This document shows positions 1 through 8,865 of a stretch of DNA of 64,000 bases, in pieces. Source of the stretch: Taklimakanibacter sp049323275 (GTDB lineage Bacteria > Pseudomonadota > Alphaproteobacteria > Rhizobiales > Aestuariivirgaceae); assembly GCA_049323275.1 (NCBI GenBank), contig JBMOOM010000112.1, positions 62,001-126,000 on the forward strand, read 5' to 3'. The notes below the pieces were generated by a model. That model was not told where the DNA came from. It saw only the letters and a list, made by a program, of their open reading frames with translations, and ran no database searches. The position numbers and the translations under genes are program-made. The first letter of the stretch is position 1, and the number at the start of each line of letters is the position of its first letter.

Positions 1-155
1 AGCATCGCGCCAATATGGATCAACTGCTCGCCTGGGCGGCGGCAGGCAGCCTCAAGCCGCATATCCACAAGGTCTATCGTTTCGACGAGATCGCTTCGGC
101 GCTGGACGCGATCGCCCGGCGCGAGGTGAAGGGCAAGGTCATTCTCGTCCCCTGA
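1..155 (+). CDS. C-terminal end of a zinc-type alcohol dehydrogenase / quinone oxidoreductase (partial)
   Basis: Reading frame open from position 3 to the TGA at 153-155; the start lies outside the window. The 50 visible residues end in ALDAIARREVKGKVILVP, which is the usual last helix and strand of the MDR superfamily (NADPH:quinone reductase branch), where the substrate-domain helix is followed by G-K-V/I-V-L. The preceding stretch (LAWAAAGSLKPHIHKVYRF) matches the region that leads into it. Reaction and cofactor cannot be told from the tail. It ends 11 bases before the next gene, so the two are probably co-transcribed. Confidence 0.75.
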   Translation, partial: HRANMDQLLAWAAAGSLKPHIHKVYRFDEIASALDAIARREVKGKVILVP

Positions 156-166
156 GGAGCAGGAAG

Positions 167-574
167 ATGCCGGACGTCGTCAGAGACGCGCGAGCCATGC
201 TGGCCAATATGACGCCGGTTCTCACTGCCGGCGAATATGTCTTCTGCGCGACGAAGGATGCCGACGTCGTCACCCGCGCGATGCCGCTGGTGCTCGGCTG
301 GTTCAGGGAAGAAGAAGGCGTGACGCTGATCCTCGCGCGCGCCGATGCGCTGGCGCTCGGTTTCTCAGGCGACATGCCGATGCGGCGCATCGTGCTCGAG
401 GTGTTTTCGAGCCTCGAAGGCATCGGGCTGACGGCCGCGGTCGCCGGCGCGCTGGCGGCCGAAGGCATTGCCTGCAACATGGTCGCAGCCTTCCATCACG
501 ATCATGTCTTCGTTCCGGCGGACATGGCGGAGCGCGCGCTGACCCTGCTCCATGACGTGCAGAAACGCGCCTGA
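167..574 (+). CDS. ACT-like domain protein (DUF2241 type)
   Basis: A 135-residue soluble protein without signal peptide. The N-terminal part (LTAGEYVFCATKDAD, then LGWFREEEGVTLIL) and the C-terminal part (LAAEGIACNMVAAFHHDHVFVP) are the two halves seen in the small ACT_7/DUF2241 proteins, a ligand-binding fold related to aspartate-kinase regulatory domains. The role of this family is unknown; small-molecule sensing is only an inference. The start is supported by an AGGAGCAGGAAG ribosome site just before the ATG. It follows the oxidoreductase closely on the same strand and converges on the DUF1232 gene, only 3 bases away. Confidence 0.7.
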   Translation: MPDVVRDARAMLANMTPVLTAGEYVFCATKDADVVTRAMPLVLGWFREEEGVTLILARADALALGFSGDMPMRRIVLEVFSSLEGIGLTAAVAGALAAEGIACNMVAAFHHDHVFVPADMAERALTLLHDVQKRA

Positions 575-577
575 GGC

Positions 578-928
578 TCAATCGGCGAGCTTGTCGCCGC
601 GCTTGAGCCGCGCGAGCGTTTCGCGCGCCCGGTCGTAATGGACGGGCTTCAGATGGGCGCGGATCATGCCGATCGCGGCCAGCAGCACCGCCATGTCGTC
701 GGTGAAGCCGAGGCCCAGCACGAAATCGGGAATGGCGTCGACCGGCATCACGAAATAGGCCAGCGCGCCCAGGAGAATGCCCTTGGCCTTGAGCGGCGTG
801 GCGCGGTCGAAGGCGCAGTAATAGGCGGCGACCGCGTCCTCGGCGAAGGGAATCGACGCCGCGACCTTGCCGAGCTTCGGCCAGAAGCCGGACCGCACTG
901 TCTGTTCGTTGCCGCTGGTCAAGACCAT
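578..928 (-). CDS. YkvA/DUF1232 family protein
   Basis: 116 residues. The core LGALAYFVMPVDAIPDFVLGLGFTDD is the DUF1232 signature (P-x-D-x-I-P-D). It contains one hydrophobic segment (residues about 48-70), so the protein is probably attached to the membrane. Function of the family is unknown. The open frame extends much further upstream, but the ATG at 926-928 has a GAGGGGGG ribosome site at the right distance and gives the normal family length, so I start there. It is read in the same direction as the mcd operon but 80 bases after it. Confidence 0.75.
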   Translation of the reverse strand: MVLTSGNEQTVRSGFWPKLGKVAASIPFAEDAVAAYYCAFDRATPLKAKGILLGALAYFVMPVDAIPDFVLGLGFTDDMAVLLAAIGMIRAHLKPVHYDRARETLARLKRGDKLAD

Positions 929-1008
929 GGGAGAACCCCCCTCATTGCCTAAATCGCGCAAAAATGTGGGGAGGAAGCCGCGGATTTCAAGGGGTTCGGC
1001 CTCGTCCG

Positions 1009-1197
1009 CTATCTCCCCGCGAACCAGATCGCGCCCATGATGATGATGATCGCCACGAATTGCAGGATCACCCGCCAGCGCATGAATTGCTGCGAGACAT
1101 TGCCGGGGCCGCCGCGCATCATGTTCCACAGGCCGAGGCACAGGACGATGAAGACGGCGGCGATGGAAATGGGGACGAGATAGTCGAAGATATTCAT
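1009..1197 (-). CDS. HIG1-domain twin transmembrane protein
   Basis: 62 residues with two membrane spans (about 6-25 and 43-59) joined by the loop NMMRGGPGNVSQQFMRWRV, which matches the hypoxia-induced-protein (HIG1) family of small alphaproteobacterial membrane proteins. In mitochondria relatives assist respiratory complexes; a similar role here is only an inference. Its ATG overlaps the TGA of the upstream SDR gene by four bases (ATGA), so translation is coupled and the gene is the last of the mcd-SDR-HIG1 operon. Confidence 0.75.
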   Translation of the reverse strand: MNIFDYLVPISIAAVFIVLCLGLWNMMRGGPGNVSQQFMRWRVILQFVAIIIIMGAIWFAGR

Positions 1198-2030
1198 TGG
1201 TCGGATGCCTTATCGAGAAGCCGGTCAAGCGCCGGCGGCGGCAAGAACCGCCTGGCCCAGGCCATGACATAAGTCGGCACTGTCACATAATAACGCCGTC
1301 GCGGCTTGCGGCTTTCCAGCGCATGCAGCAGCTTCCGCGCCACCGCCTCGGGCGGCAGCTTGAAGCGCCTGGTGCCGCCGCCATTCAGTCTTTGCCGCTG
1401 CTTTACATAGGCTTCCCGGTAGTGCGAGAGCGTCTCGTCGACATTGCGGTCGAAGGCGGCCACGGCATGCTCGACGAAACGTGTGGCAATTGGCCCCGGC
1501 TCGATCAGCGACACGTGGATATTGGTGCCCCGGAGCTCGAGCCGCAGCGTGTCGGACATCGCTTCGACGGCGAATTTCGAGGCGCAATAGGCGCCGCGCC
1601 ATTTCATGGCGGTCAGTCCGAGGACGGAGGAATTATTGACGATCCGGCCCCCGCCATTGGCGCGCATCAGCTTCAGGCAGTCGCGCGTCAGCTCATGCCA
1701 GCCGAAGACATTGGCCTCGAACTGCGCGGTGAGGGCGGCGCGCGATATGTCCTCGAGCGCGCCCGGCTGGCCATAGGCGCCGTTGTTGAACAGGCCGAAA
1801 AGCTTGCCCCGGCTGCGCTCGGCCACCTCGCCGACGCATTCGGAAATGGTGATCGGATCGGTGTAGTCGAGGCGGAACGTCTCGAAGCCCTCGCTTTCGA
1901 GACGAATGAGATCGGCGTCCTTGCGCACGGTGGCGAAGACGCGGAAGCCTTTCTCTTTCAGAAGCTTCGCCGACGCATAGCCGATGCCCGACGAGCAGCC
2001 GGTGATCAGGACGCCGCGGTCGCCGCTCAA
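1194..2030 (-). CDS. Short-chain dehydrogenase/reductase (SDR)
   Basis: A 278-residue classical SDR when started at the TTG at 2028-2030. The cofactor motif LITGCSSGIGYA is at the N-terminus, NNGAYG takes the place of the NNAG motif, and the active site is visible as NSSVLG followed by YCASK (Ser-Tyr-Lys). The C-terminal half is long and basic, as in SDRs acting on steroids, retinol or long-chain acyl groups, but the substrate cannot be assigned. The TTG overlaps the TGA of mcd (TTGA) and is preceded by GAGGGCGG; the longer open frame upstream reads through mcd and is not SDR-like. NAD(P) preference is not clear. Confidence 0.8.
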   Translation of the reverse strand: MSGDRGVLITGCSSGIGYASAKLLKEKGFRVFATVRKDADLIRLESEGFETFRLDYTDPITISECVGEVAERSRGKLFGLFNNGAYGQPGALEDISRAALTAQFEANVFGWHELTRDCLKLMRANGGGRIVNNSSVLGLTAMKWRGAYCASKFAVEAMSDTLRLELRGTNIHVSLIEPGPIATRFVEHAVAAFDRNVDETLSHYREAYVKQRQRLNGGGTRRFKLPPEAVARKLLHALESRKPRRRYYVTVPTYVMAWARRFLPPPALDRLLDKASDQ

Positions 2031-3715
2031 TTGCCGCCCTCGAGGAGACGCCGGGCGATGACCTGCGCCTGGATCTCGGCGGCGCCCTCGAAGATGTTGA
2101 GGATGCGCGCGTCGCAGAGGATGCGCGAGATCTGGTATTCGAGCGCGAAGCCGTTGCCGCCATGGATCTGCAGCGCGTTGTCGGCGCATGACCAAGCGAC
2201 GCGGGCGCCGAGGAGCTTCGCCATGCCGGCTTCGAGATCGCAGCGCCGTCCGGCATCCTTCTCGCGCGCCGAATGATAGACGAGCTGGCGCGTCGCCATG
2301 ATCTCGGCCGCCATCAGAGCGAGCTTGTCGGCGATGCGCGGGAAGGCGATGATCGGCTTGCCGAACTGGATGCGCGCAAGCGCGTAGTCGAGCCCGACAT
2401 CGAGAGCGTTCTGCGCTACGCCGAGGGCCCGCGCCGCGGTCTGGATACGGGCCGATTCGAAGGTCTGCATCAGTTGCTTGAAGCCCTGGCCCTCGGCGCC
2501 GCCCAGAAGGTTCTCGGCCTTCACCTCGAAGTCTTCGAAGCGGATCTCATATTCCTTCATGCCGCGATAGCCGAGCACCTCGATCTCGCCGCCCGACATG
2601 CCCTTGGCCGGGAAGGGATCGGCGTCCGAGCCGCGCGGCTTCTCGGCGATGAACATCGACAGGCCCTTGTAGCCCGGCTCGTCCGGATTGGTGCGGGCGA
2701 GCAGCGTCATGACATCGGCGCGCACCGGATGGGTGATCCAGGTCTTGTTGCCGGTGACCTTGTAGACATCGCCGTCCCTGACCGCGCGGGTGCGCAGGCT
2801 GCCGAGATCGGAGCCGGTATTGGGCTCGGTGAAGACGGCGGTGGGCAGGATCTCTCCGGAAGCGATGCGCGGCAGCCACGCGTCCTTCTGCGCCTCGGTG
2901 CCGCCGCCCAGAATGAGCTCGCAGGCGATCTCGGCGCGGGTGCCGAGCGAGCCGACGGCGATCCAGCCGCGCGACAATTCCTCCGAGACGACGCACATCG
3001 ATTCCTTGCCGAGCCCCAGGCCGCCATATTGCTCGGGCAGCGTCAGCGCGAAGACGCCGAGCGAGGCCAGCTCCTCGACGATCTCCATCGGCACATAGGC
3101 GTTGTCGCGGTGCCATTCATGCGCCTTCGGCTTCACCTTGTCCTCGACGAAACGGCGCATGCTGGCGCGCATCTCCTCGAGCGTGTCGTCGAGGCCGCAA
3201 TCGCCGAAGGTCGAGGCGCCCTTGGCCGCCATCATCAGCTCGACCAGGCGGGCGCGGGACGGCGCCGAATTGCCGGCGGTCATCAGGGCCTGGACGGCTC
3301 GGTTGTCGAGCTGGCCGAGATCGGCGCGGGTGAGGCCCAGATCGGAAAGGCGGGCGAATTCCGCCTGGTTCATCGGAATCCCGCCGGCGATCTGGTTCAG
3401 ATATTCCCCTGCGGCGATCTGGACCAGGAGCTGCTCGATCTCGCCGAATTTCTGCCCCCGGGTGAGGCGGTCGGCATAGGCGGTAAGCTCACGCAGCACC
3501 CCTTCATAGGTGGCGAGCCAGGCCAGGCCATGGACGGCATGCTGCTCGCGGTCGATCAGATGAGAGGACAGCTTGCGCTCGGCGGTCACCCGGGCCTGGA
3601 TGCGGGACCGGGCCTGTGCATAAAGGGCGCCGACGGCGCCATGGGCTTCGGTGAGAAGGCGGGGGAGGTCGGCGAGAACCGGGCTCCCCTGGGCGATTTC
3701 TGCGACAGCAACCAT
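2027..3715 (-). CDS. mcd: Acyl-CoA dehydrogenase, probably (2S)-methylsuccinyl-CoA dehydrogenase
   Basis: 562 residues, longer than ordinary acyl-CoA dehydrogenases because of an extra N-terminal domain of about 160 residues containing REQHAVHGLAWLATY and GEYLNQIAGGIPM. As I recall them, these stretches are typical of methylsuccinyl-CoA dehydrogenase of the ethylmalonyl-CoA pathway. The catalytic part has the usual FAD enzyme signatures: TEPNTGSDLGSLRTRA, NKTWITH, and near the C-terminus QIHGGNGFALEY and ILNIFEGAAEIQAQVIARRLL. The enzyme would oxidise methylsuccinyl-CoA to mesaconyl-CoA during acetyl-CoA assimilation without isocitrate lyase. No other pathway gene (ccr, ecm, mch) lies in the window, so a general acyl-CoA dehydrogenase is the alternative. 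GGAG precedes the ATG. It is the first gene of the operon. Confidence 0.75.
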   Translation of the reverse strand: MVAVAEIAQGSPVLADLPRLLTEAHGAVGALYAQARSRIQARVTAERKLSSHLIDREQHAVHGLAWLATYEGVLRELTAYADRLTRGQKFGEIEQLLVQIAAGEYLNQIAGGIPMNQAEFARLSDLGLTRADLGQLDNRAVQALMTAGNSAPSRARLVELMMAAKGASTFGDCGLDDTLEEMRASMRRFVEDKVKPKAHEWHRDNAYVPMEIVEELASLGVFALTLPEQYGGLGLGKESMCVVSEELSRGWIAVGSLGTRAEIACELILGGGTEAQKDAWLPRIASGEILPTAVFTEPNTGSDLGSLRTRAVRDGDVYKVTGNKTWITHPVRADVMTLLARTNPDEPGYKGLSMFIAEKPRGSDADPFPAKGMSGGEIEVLGYRGMKEYEIRFEDFEVKAENLLGGAEGQGFKQLMQTFESARIQTAARALGVAQNALDVGLDYALARIQFGKPIIAFPRIADKLALMAAEIMATRQLVYHSAREKDAGRRCDLEAGMAKLLGARVAWSCADNALQIHGGNGFALEYQISRILCDARILNIFEGAAEIQAQVIARRLLEGGN

Positions 3716-3957
3716 TCAGCAAGCTCCAAACGCTATGAATATTGCGTTACATGAGCCCTCGCGGTTGCGCAATCTGACGAATTGAATAAGGCAATTCGCC
3801 CAAATCCCGTCAGATTGTTCAAGCAGTTAGGGCGCCAAACGGGGCCGGCTTCCGGATTTTCCGGCTTTTGGGACGAATCGATTGATTTCCGCGACGTTCT
3901 TGTCGAAAAGCTTGCGTCTTTTCGGGACATAGCGGTGGTGGGAATGAGGTTGCTGAC
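3716..3957. promoter_or_regulatory. Divergent promoter region between mcd and the IalB-like gene
   Basis: 242 bases without a credible gene, between two divergently read genes, so both promoters should be here. An inverted repeat GAATTG-7-CAATTC lies at 3779-3797 and could be an operator. I could not pick convincing -35/-10 boxes for either gene. Confidence 0.4.
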
Positions 3958-4482
3958 ATGAATTTCAAGCCTGCGGCATGGGCTCTCGCTCTGGCGCCTT
4001 TCGCGCTCCTGACCGGGCTCGCGCCCGCTCTGGCCCAGACGCCGGAGCCCACCGAGCTTGGCAAATTTGGCGATTGGGCCGCCTATACCTACAAGGCGCA
4101 GGGCGGCAAGGTCTGCTATATTTCCTCGCAGCCCAAGACCCAGACGCCCAAGAACGTCAAGCGCGACCCGGCCTTCCTGCTGGTCACTCACCGGCCGGGG
4201 CAGAGCGTGCGCAACGAGGTGTCGACCATCATCGGCTATCCGTTCAAGAAGGACGCCACCGTCCAGCTCACCATCGATACCCAGAATTACGAGCTCTTCA
4301 CCAATGGCGACGGCGCCTGGGCCGACACGACCGCCAAGGACAAGGAAATCGTGGCGGCGATGAAAAAGGGCCAGAAACTCTCCATCAAGGGAGCCTCCTG
4401 GCGCGGCACCGAGACGACCGACGCCTATTCGCTGAAGGGCCTCGCCCAGGCGCTCGCCAAGATCGACGCCGCCTGCAAGTAG
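3958..4482 (+). CDS. Invasion-associated locus B (IalB) family periplasmic protein
   Basis: 174 residues with a clear signal peptide (hydrophobic to about residue 24, cleavage after ALA-Q). The mature part begins with the family pattern FGDWAAYTYKAQGGKVCYI, where the F-G-D/W-W/A and later paired cysteines (C in KVCYI and in the final DAACK) are typical of IalB proteins. The family is named from Bartonella but occurs in nearly all Rhizobiales, where the role is unclear; a periplasmic or envelope task is the safest statement. Start supported by GAGG upstream. Single gene, with rlmN 108 bases downstream. Confidence 0.8.
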   Translation: MNFKPAAWALALAPFALLTGLAPALAQTPEPTELGKFGDWAAYTYKAQGGKVCYISSQPKTQTPKNVKRDPAFLLVTHRPGQSVRNEVSTIIGYPFKKDATVQLTIDTQNYELFTNGDGAWADTTAKDKEIVAAMKKGQKLSIKGASWRGTETTDAYSLKGLAQALAKIDAACK

Positions 4483-4552
4483 GGCCTTTGGGCCGGAGGC
4501 GCCGACCTCCTATATTCGGCTGGATTTCAGTTTTATGCGCTTCCCGGCGACT

Positions 4553-4580
4553 TTGGCGGGAGGCGCGCTCTGTGTTATGA
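4553..4580 (+). promoter_or_regulatory. Possible promoter of rlmN
   Basis: TTGGCG at 4553-4558 and TTATGA at 4575-4580 with a 16-base spacer, 10 bases before the rlmN ATG. The fit to a sigma-70 promoter is moderate and would leave a very short leader. Confidence 0.3.
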
Positions 4581-4590
4581 GACCCTCACC

Positions 4591-5799
4591 ATGACCGCCG
4601 TGACCCTCGATATCGCGCACAGGCCGCGCCCCGAAGCCGCAAATCCCGGCCCCGCCAAGGCGGCGCTGATCGGGCTGACGCGCGCCGAGCTGACCGATAT
4701 CCTGGCCAAGGCCGGGGTGCCGGAAAAGCAGCGGCGCATGCGCATGCGCCAACTGTGGAGCTGGCTCTATCACCGCGGCGTCACCTCCTTCGCCCAGATG
4801 AGCGACATCTCCAAGGAGCTGCGCCGGAAGCTTGACGAGGTGTTCGTCATCAACCGGCTCGAGGTGGTGACCGAGCAGATATCGAATGACGGCACGCGCA
4901 AATGGCTGCTCAAGCTGCCGCGCGACGAGCGCGGCCAGCGCCATGAAGTCGAGATGGTCTATATCCCCGAGGAAGACCGCGGCACCTTGTGCATCTCGAG
5001 CCAGGTCGGCTGCACGCTCACCTGCACCTTCTGCCATACCGGCACGCAGAAGCTGGTGCGCAACTTGAGCGCCGCCGAGATCGTCGGCCAGGTGCTCATC
5101 GCGCGCGACCGGCTGGAGGAATGGCCGCATCAGCTCGAGGCCAGTCCGACGCCGCCGATCGGCGGGCGCTATGTCACCAATGTCGTGCTCATGGGCATGG
5201 GCGAGCCGCTCTATAATTTCGACAATGTGAAGAACGCCATGGAGATCGTCTCCGACGGCGAGGGCATCTCGCTGTCGAAGCGGCGCATCACGCTGTCGAC
5301 CTCGGGCGTCGTGCCGGAGATCGTGCGCGCCGGCGCCGAGATCGGCACCATGCTGGCCATCTCGCTGCATGGCACGACGGACGAGATCCGCAACCGCCTG
5401 GTGCCGCTCAACAAGAAATATCCGATCGCCGAGCTGCTCGATGCCTGCCGCGCCTATCCGGGACTGTCCAATGCGCGCCGCATCACTTTCGAATATGTGA
5501 TGCTGAAGGACGTCAACGACACGCTGGAGGACGCCAAGCGGCTGGTGAAATTGCTGAAGGGCATTCCGGCCAAGGTCAATCTCATCCCGTTCAATCCCTG
5601 GCCCGGCACGCAATATGAGTGCTCGGACTGGGATACGATAGAGCGCTTCGCCGAAGTGCTGAACCGCGCCGGCTATGCCTCGCCGGTCCGCACCCCGCGC
5701 GGCCGCGACATCATGGCGGCCTGCGGCCAGCTCAAATCGGAAAGCCAGCGCCTGCGCGCCAAGGAGCGGCAAGCGATGGATGCTGCGGCCTCCGCCTGA
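4591..5799 (+). CDS. rlmN: 23S rRNA (adenine-2503-C2) / tRNA (adenine-37-C2) methyltransferase RlmN
   Basis: 402 residues, normal for alphaproteobacterial RlmN. The radical-SAM cluster motif CTLTCTFCHTG (CxxxCxxC) is at about residue 141, after CISSQVG. MGMGEPLYNFDNV, RRITLSTSGVVPEI and ISLHG are the other family blocks, and the C-terminal AACGQL holds the second catalytic cysteine that forms the protein-RNA adduct. The enzyme methylates A2503 in 23S rRNA and A37 in some tRNAs. The ATG at 4591 follows a short leader. The two small membrane-protein genes follow on the same strand within 25 bases and may be co-transcribed. Confidence 0.95.
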   Translation: MTAVTLDIAHRPRPEAANPGPAKAALIGLTRAELTDILAKAGVPEKQRRMRMRQLWSWLYHRGVTSFAQMSDISKELRRKLDEVFVINRLEVVTEQISNDGTRKWLLKLPRDERGQRHEVEMVYIPEEDRGTLCISSQVGCTLTCTFCHTGTQKLVRNLSAAEIVGQVLIARDRLEEWPHQLEASPTPPIGGRYVTNVVLMGMGEPLYNFDNVKNAMEIVSDGEGISLSKRRITLSTSGVVPEIVRAGAEIGTMLAISLHGTTDEIRNRLVPLNKKYPIAELLDACRAYPGLSNARRITFEYVMLKDVNDTLEDAKRLVKLLKGIPAKVNLIPFNPWPGTQYECSDWDTIERFAEVLNRAGYASPVRTPRGRDIMAACGQLKSESQRLRAKERQAMDAAASA

Positions 5800-5821
5800 T
5801 GCTCGCTCGGGCGTTCATCCG

Positions 5822-6277
5822 ATGATCGCCCATATCGCCAAGCGCATCGCCTTCATCGTAACAGGCTATCTTGCAGCCGTGGTCGTGAGCACTGTCCTGG
5901 CTTGCGGGTTCACCAAGCACGTCGTCGGCTTCACCTCTTTCTATGTGCCGAAAGTCCCGATCTTCCTGCCGCCGGAATATGTGGCGGTCTTGCTCGCGCT
6001 GATCATCAGAACCGCATATTCCTTTCTGCCGGCTCTGGTCTTGATCCTGATCGCCGAGGCTTTCGGCTGGCGACGCCTGTGGACCTATCTCATCGGCGCA
6101 CTGCTGGTCGCCCTGAGCGCGTTCCTGTTGTTTATTCCGGTCTGGACTGCGGAGATGATAGTTTTCGACTTGGCCAGCGATCCGGCGATGCTGCTTTTTG
6201 CTCTGTCAGGTGGCTTCGTCTATTGGGCGGTCGCCGGTCGTCGGGCGGGCTGGTCGACGAAGGCGATCACGCCATGA
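5822..6277 (+). CDS. Small integral membrane protein, first of a tandem paralogous pair
   Basis: 151 residues from the ATG at 5822, with four likely membrane spans (about 8-28, 52-75, 84-107, 121-140). It opens with MIAHIAKRIAFIVTGYLAAVV and closes with FVYWAVAGRRAG; the next gene has nearly the same two ends, so the pair arose by duplication. No known domain was recognised. A longer frame in phase extends back into rlmN, but the ATG chosen gives the start shared with the paralogue. The stop overlaps the next start (ATGA). Confidence 0.7.
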   Translation: MIAHIAKRIAFIVTGYLAAVVVSTVLACGFTKHVVGFTSFYVPKVPIFLPPEYVAVLLALIIRTAYSFLPALVLILIAEAFGWRRLWTYLIGALLVALSAFLLFIPVWTAEMIVFDLASDPAMLLFALSGGFVYWAVAGRRAGWSTKAITP

Positions 6278-6738
6278 TCGCCCATGTCGCCAAGCGTGTC
6301 GCCTTTGTCGTGCTCGGCTATTTCGTGGCCCTCGCGGCCGGCGCTGCGGCCTTTCCGGGGCTGCTTGCAATCATCAGCGCTTTCTATCCTGACAGCGAGC
6401 TGTGGCAGATGATGGGCTTTGCGCCGCTGGCGCTGCTGATAGCGCCCATCATCCTCTTCTATGTCATGTGGATCGTGATGATCCTGACCTTCATCCCGGC
6501 GGCGGTCCTCAACGGGCTCACCGAGATTTTCGCCCTGCGTGCGCTGTGGCTGCATCTCCTCATCGCCATGGCGCTCGCCGCCTGCGCCGGGCTGCTGCTG
6601 GCGCCCGACTGGTTTCTCGACATGAATGCCGACCGCTGGCTGATCACGCTGGCGATCCTGCTCTCCGCGCTGGTCTCGGGCCTCGTCTATTGGGCGATCG
6701 CGGGACAGCGCGCCGGCTTCCGGCAGGCCGAAGTGTAA
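6274..6738 (+). CDS. Small integral membrane protein, second of a tandem paralogous pair
   Basis: 154 residues, four predicted membrane spans. The start MIAHVAKRVAFVVLGYF and the end LVYWAIAGQRAGF mirror the preceding protein, while the middle has diverged (an extra loop after span 1, and an acidic-Trp segment LAPDWFLDMNADRW before the last span). Translation is coupled to the upstream gene by an ATGA overlap. Function unknown; a two-subunit membrane complex is one possible reason to keep both copies. It ends directly against the stop codon of the convergent gene at 6739. Confidence 0.7.
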   Translation: MIAHVAKRVAFVVLGYFVALAAGAAAFPGLLAIISAFYPDSELWQMMGFAPLALLIAPIILFYVMWIVMILTFIPAAVLNGLTEIFALRALWLHLLIAMALAACAGLLLAPDWFLDMNADRWLITLAILLSALVSGLVYWAIAGQRAGFRQAEV

Positions 6739-7350
6739 TTACAGGGCTTCCGCCTTGCTCGCCGCCCAGTCGAGCGCCGCGTCCAGACGGTCATTGCCCC
6801 AGAAGATCTCGCCGTCGGCGGTGACGAAGCTCGGCGCGCCGAAGAGCCCCAGGCGGATCGCCTCGTCGGTTTCCCGGCGCAGGCGCAGCTTCACGCGGTC
6901 GGCGCGGGCCGCCTCGATGATCGTCCGGTCGTCGAGATCGAGGCTCCGCAGGAGACATGCGAGCACCGCCTCGTCGTCGATGCGGGCGCCGTCGGCGAAT
7001 TCGGCCTGGAAGACGCGGCGCGAATAGGCGCCCCGATGCGCCGCCATCTGGTCGGTCCAGGCGATGCGGGCGGCGAGCAGGCTCGATTGCGGGAAGGGCT
7101 CGGGCCTGCGGAAAACGAGCCCCTCGGCGGCGCAGATCCGCTCGAGGTCGCGCCACATATAGCCGCCCTTGGCCGGAAACAGGTTGAAGGGCGAGCTTTC
7201 CCACCCTTGCGCCTTGAAGATCGGCCCGAGCAGGAACGGTCGCCAGACGATGTCCACGTTTCGTTCCCTGGCCAGGGCTTCGATCCGGAGCGCCGCCGGA
7301 TAGGAATAGGTGGAGGCGAATTCGTACCAGAAATCGAGTTTCGGACGCAT
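6739..7350 (-). CDS. DsbA-family 2-hydroxychromene-2-carboxylate isomerase-like protein
   Basis: 203 residues. The N-terminus RPKLDFWYEFASTYSYPAA has the family pattern F-x-D/Y-F-x-S-x-x-S/T-Y, and GLFGAPSFVTADGEIFWGNDRLD is the C-terminal signature (cis-Pro loop and W-G-x-D-R). These glutathione-dependent thioredoxin-fold proteins include isomerases of naphthalene degradation, but most relatives in genomes have no known substrate. No CxxC is present. The ATG at 7348-7350 was chosen because homology starts there; a longer frame has no support. Divergent from argG, with 58 bases between them. Confidence 0.8.
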   Translation of the reverse strand: MRPKLDFWYEFASTYSYPAALRIEALARERNVDIVWRPFLLGPIFKAQGWESSPFNLFPAKGGYMWRDLERICAAEGLVFRRPEPFPQSSLLAARIAWTDQMAAHRGAYSRRVFQAEFADGARIDDEAVLACLLRSLDLDDRTIIEAARADRVKLRLRRETDEAIRLGLFGAPSFVTADGEIFWGNDRLDAALDWAASKAEAL

Positions 7351-7408
7351 TGTGTTTGGCCTGCCCATCAGTATAGTGCCGGCGATTTTCACGGGAACGG
7401 ATTACATC

Positions 7409-8632
<1,224 letters not shown>

Positions 8633-8679
8633 GCGACAGCCCGGGTTACTAGCTTTCACCTGTCGGCTTAGCCGAAAGT

Positions 8680-8715
8680 CGAATGGCCGGGTCAAATGCC
8701 CGGCCATTCGCTTTT
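8680..8715 (+). terminator. Rho-independent terminator of argG
   Basis: A perfect 12-base-pair stem (CGAATGGCCGGG, 8680-8691, with CCCGGCCATTCG, 8699-8710), a seven-base loop and a following CTTTT. It lies 48 bases after the argG stop. Confidence 0.85.
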
Positions 8716-8779
8716 GGGCAAATGCAAAGCTTTTGCGTCCCTAACCTGCGCGTCAGCCAAAAACCGGCCCCGAGGGGTG

Positions 8780-8816
8780 TTGACATCGAGTATGCGACTG
8801 CACACTTATCGATGTC
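8780..8816 (+). promoter_or_regulatory. Promoter and palindromic operator of the RND efflux operon
   Basis: TTGACA at 8780-8785 is a good -35 box; a weak -10 (around ACTTAT, 8804-8809) lies 17-18 bases downstream. The inverted repeat GACATCGA (8782-8789) and TCGATGTC (8809-8816) is perfect and brackets the promoter core, as expected of a repressor site. No regulator gene is adjacent, so the repressor would be encoded elsewhere. Confidence 0.55.
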
Positions 8817-8865
8817 CTGATTTTGCCATAAGATCACCTCGCCTCGGCCTTTCTGGGACACATAC

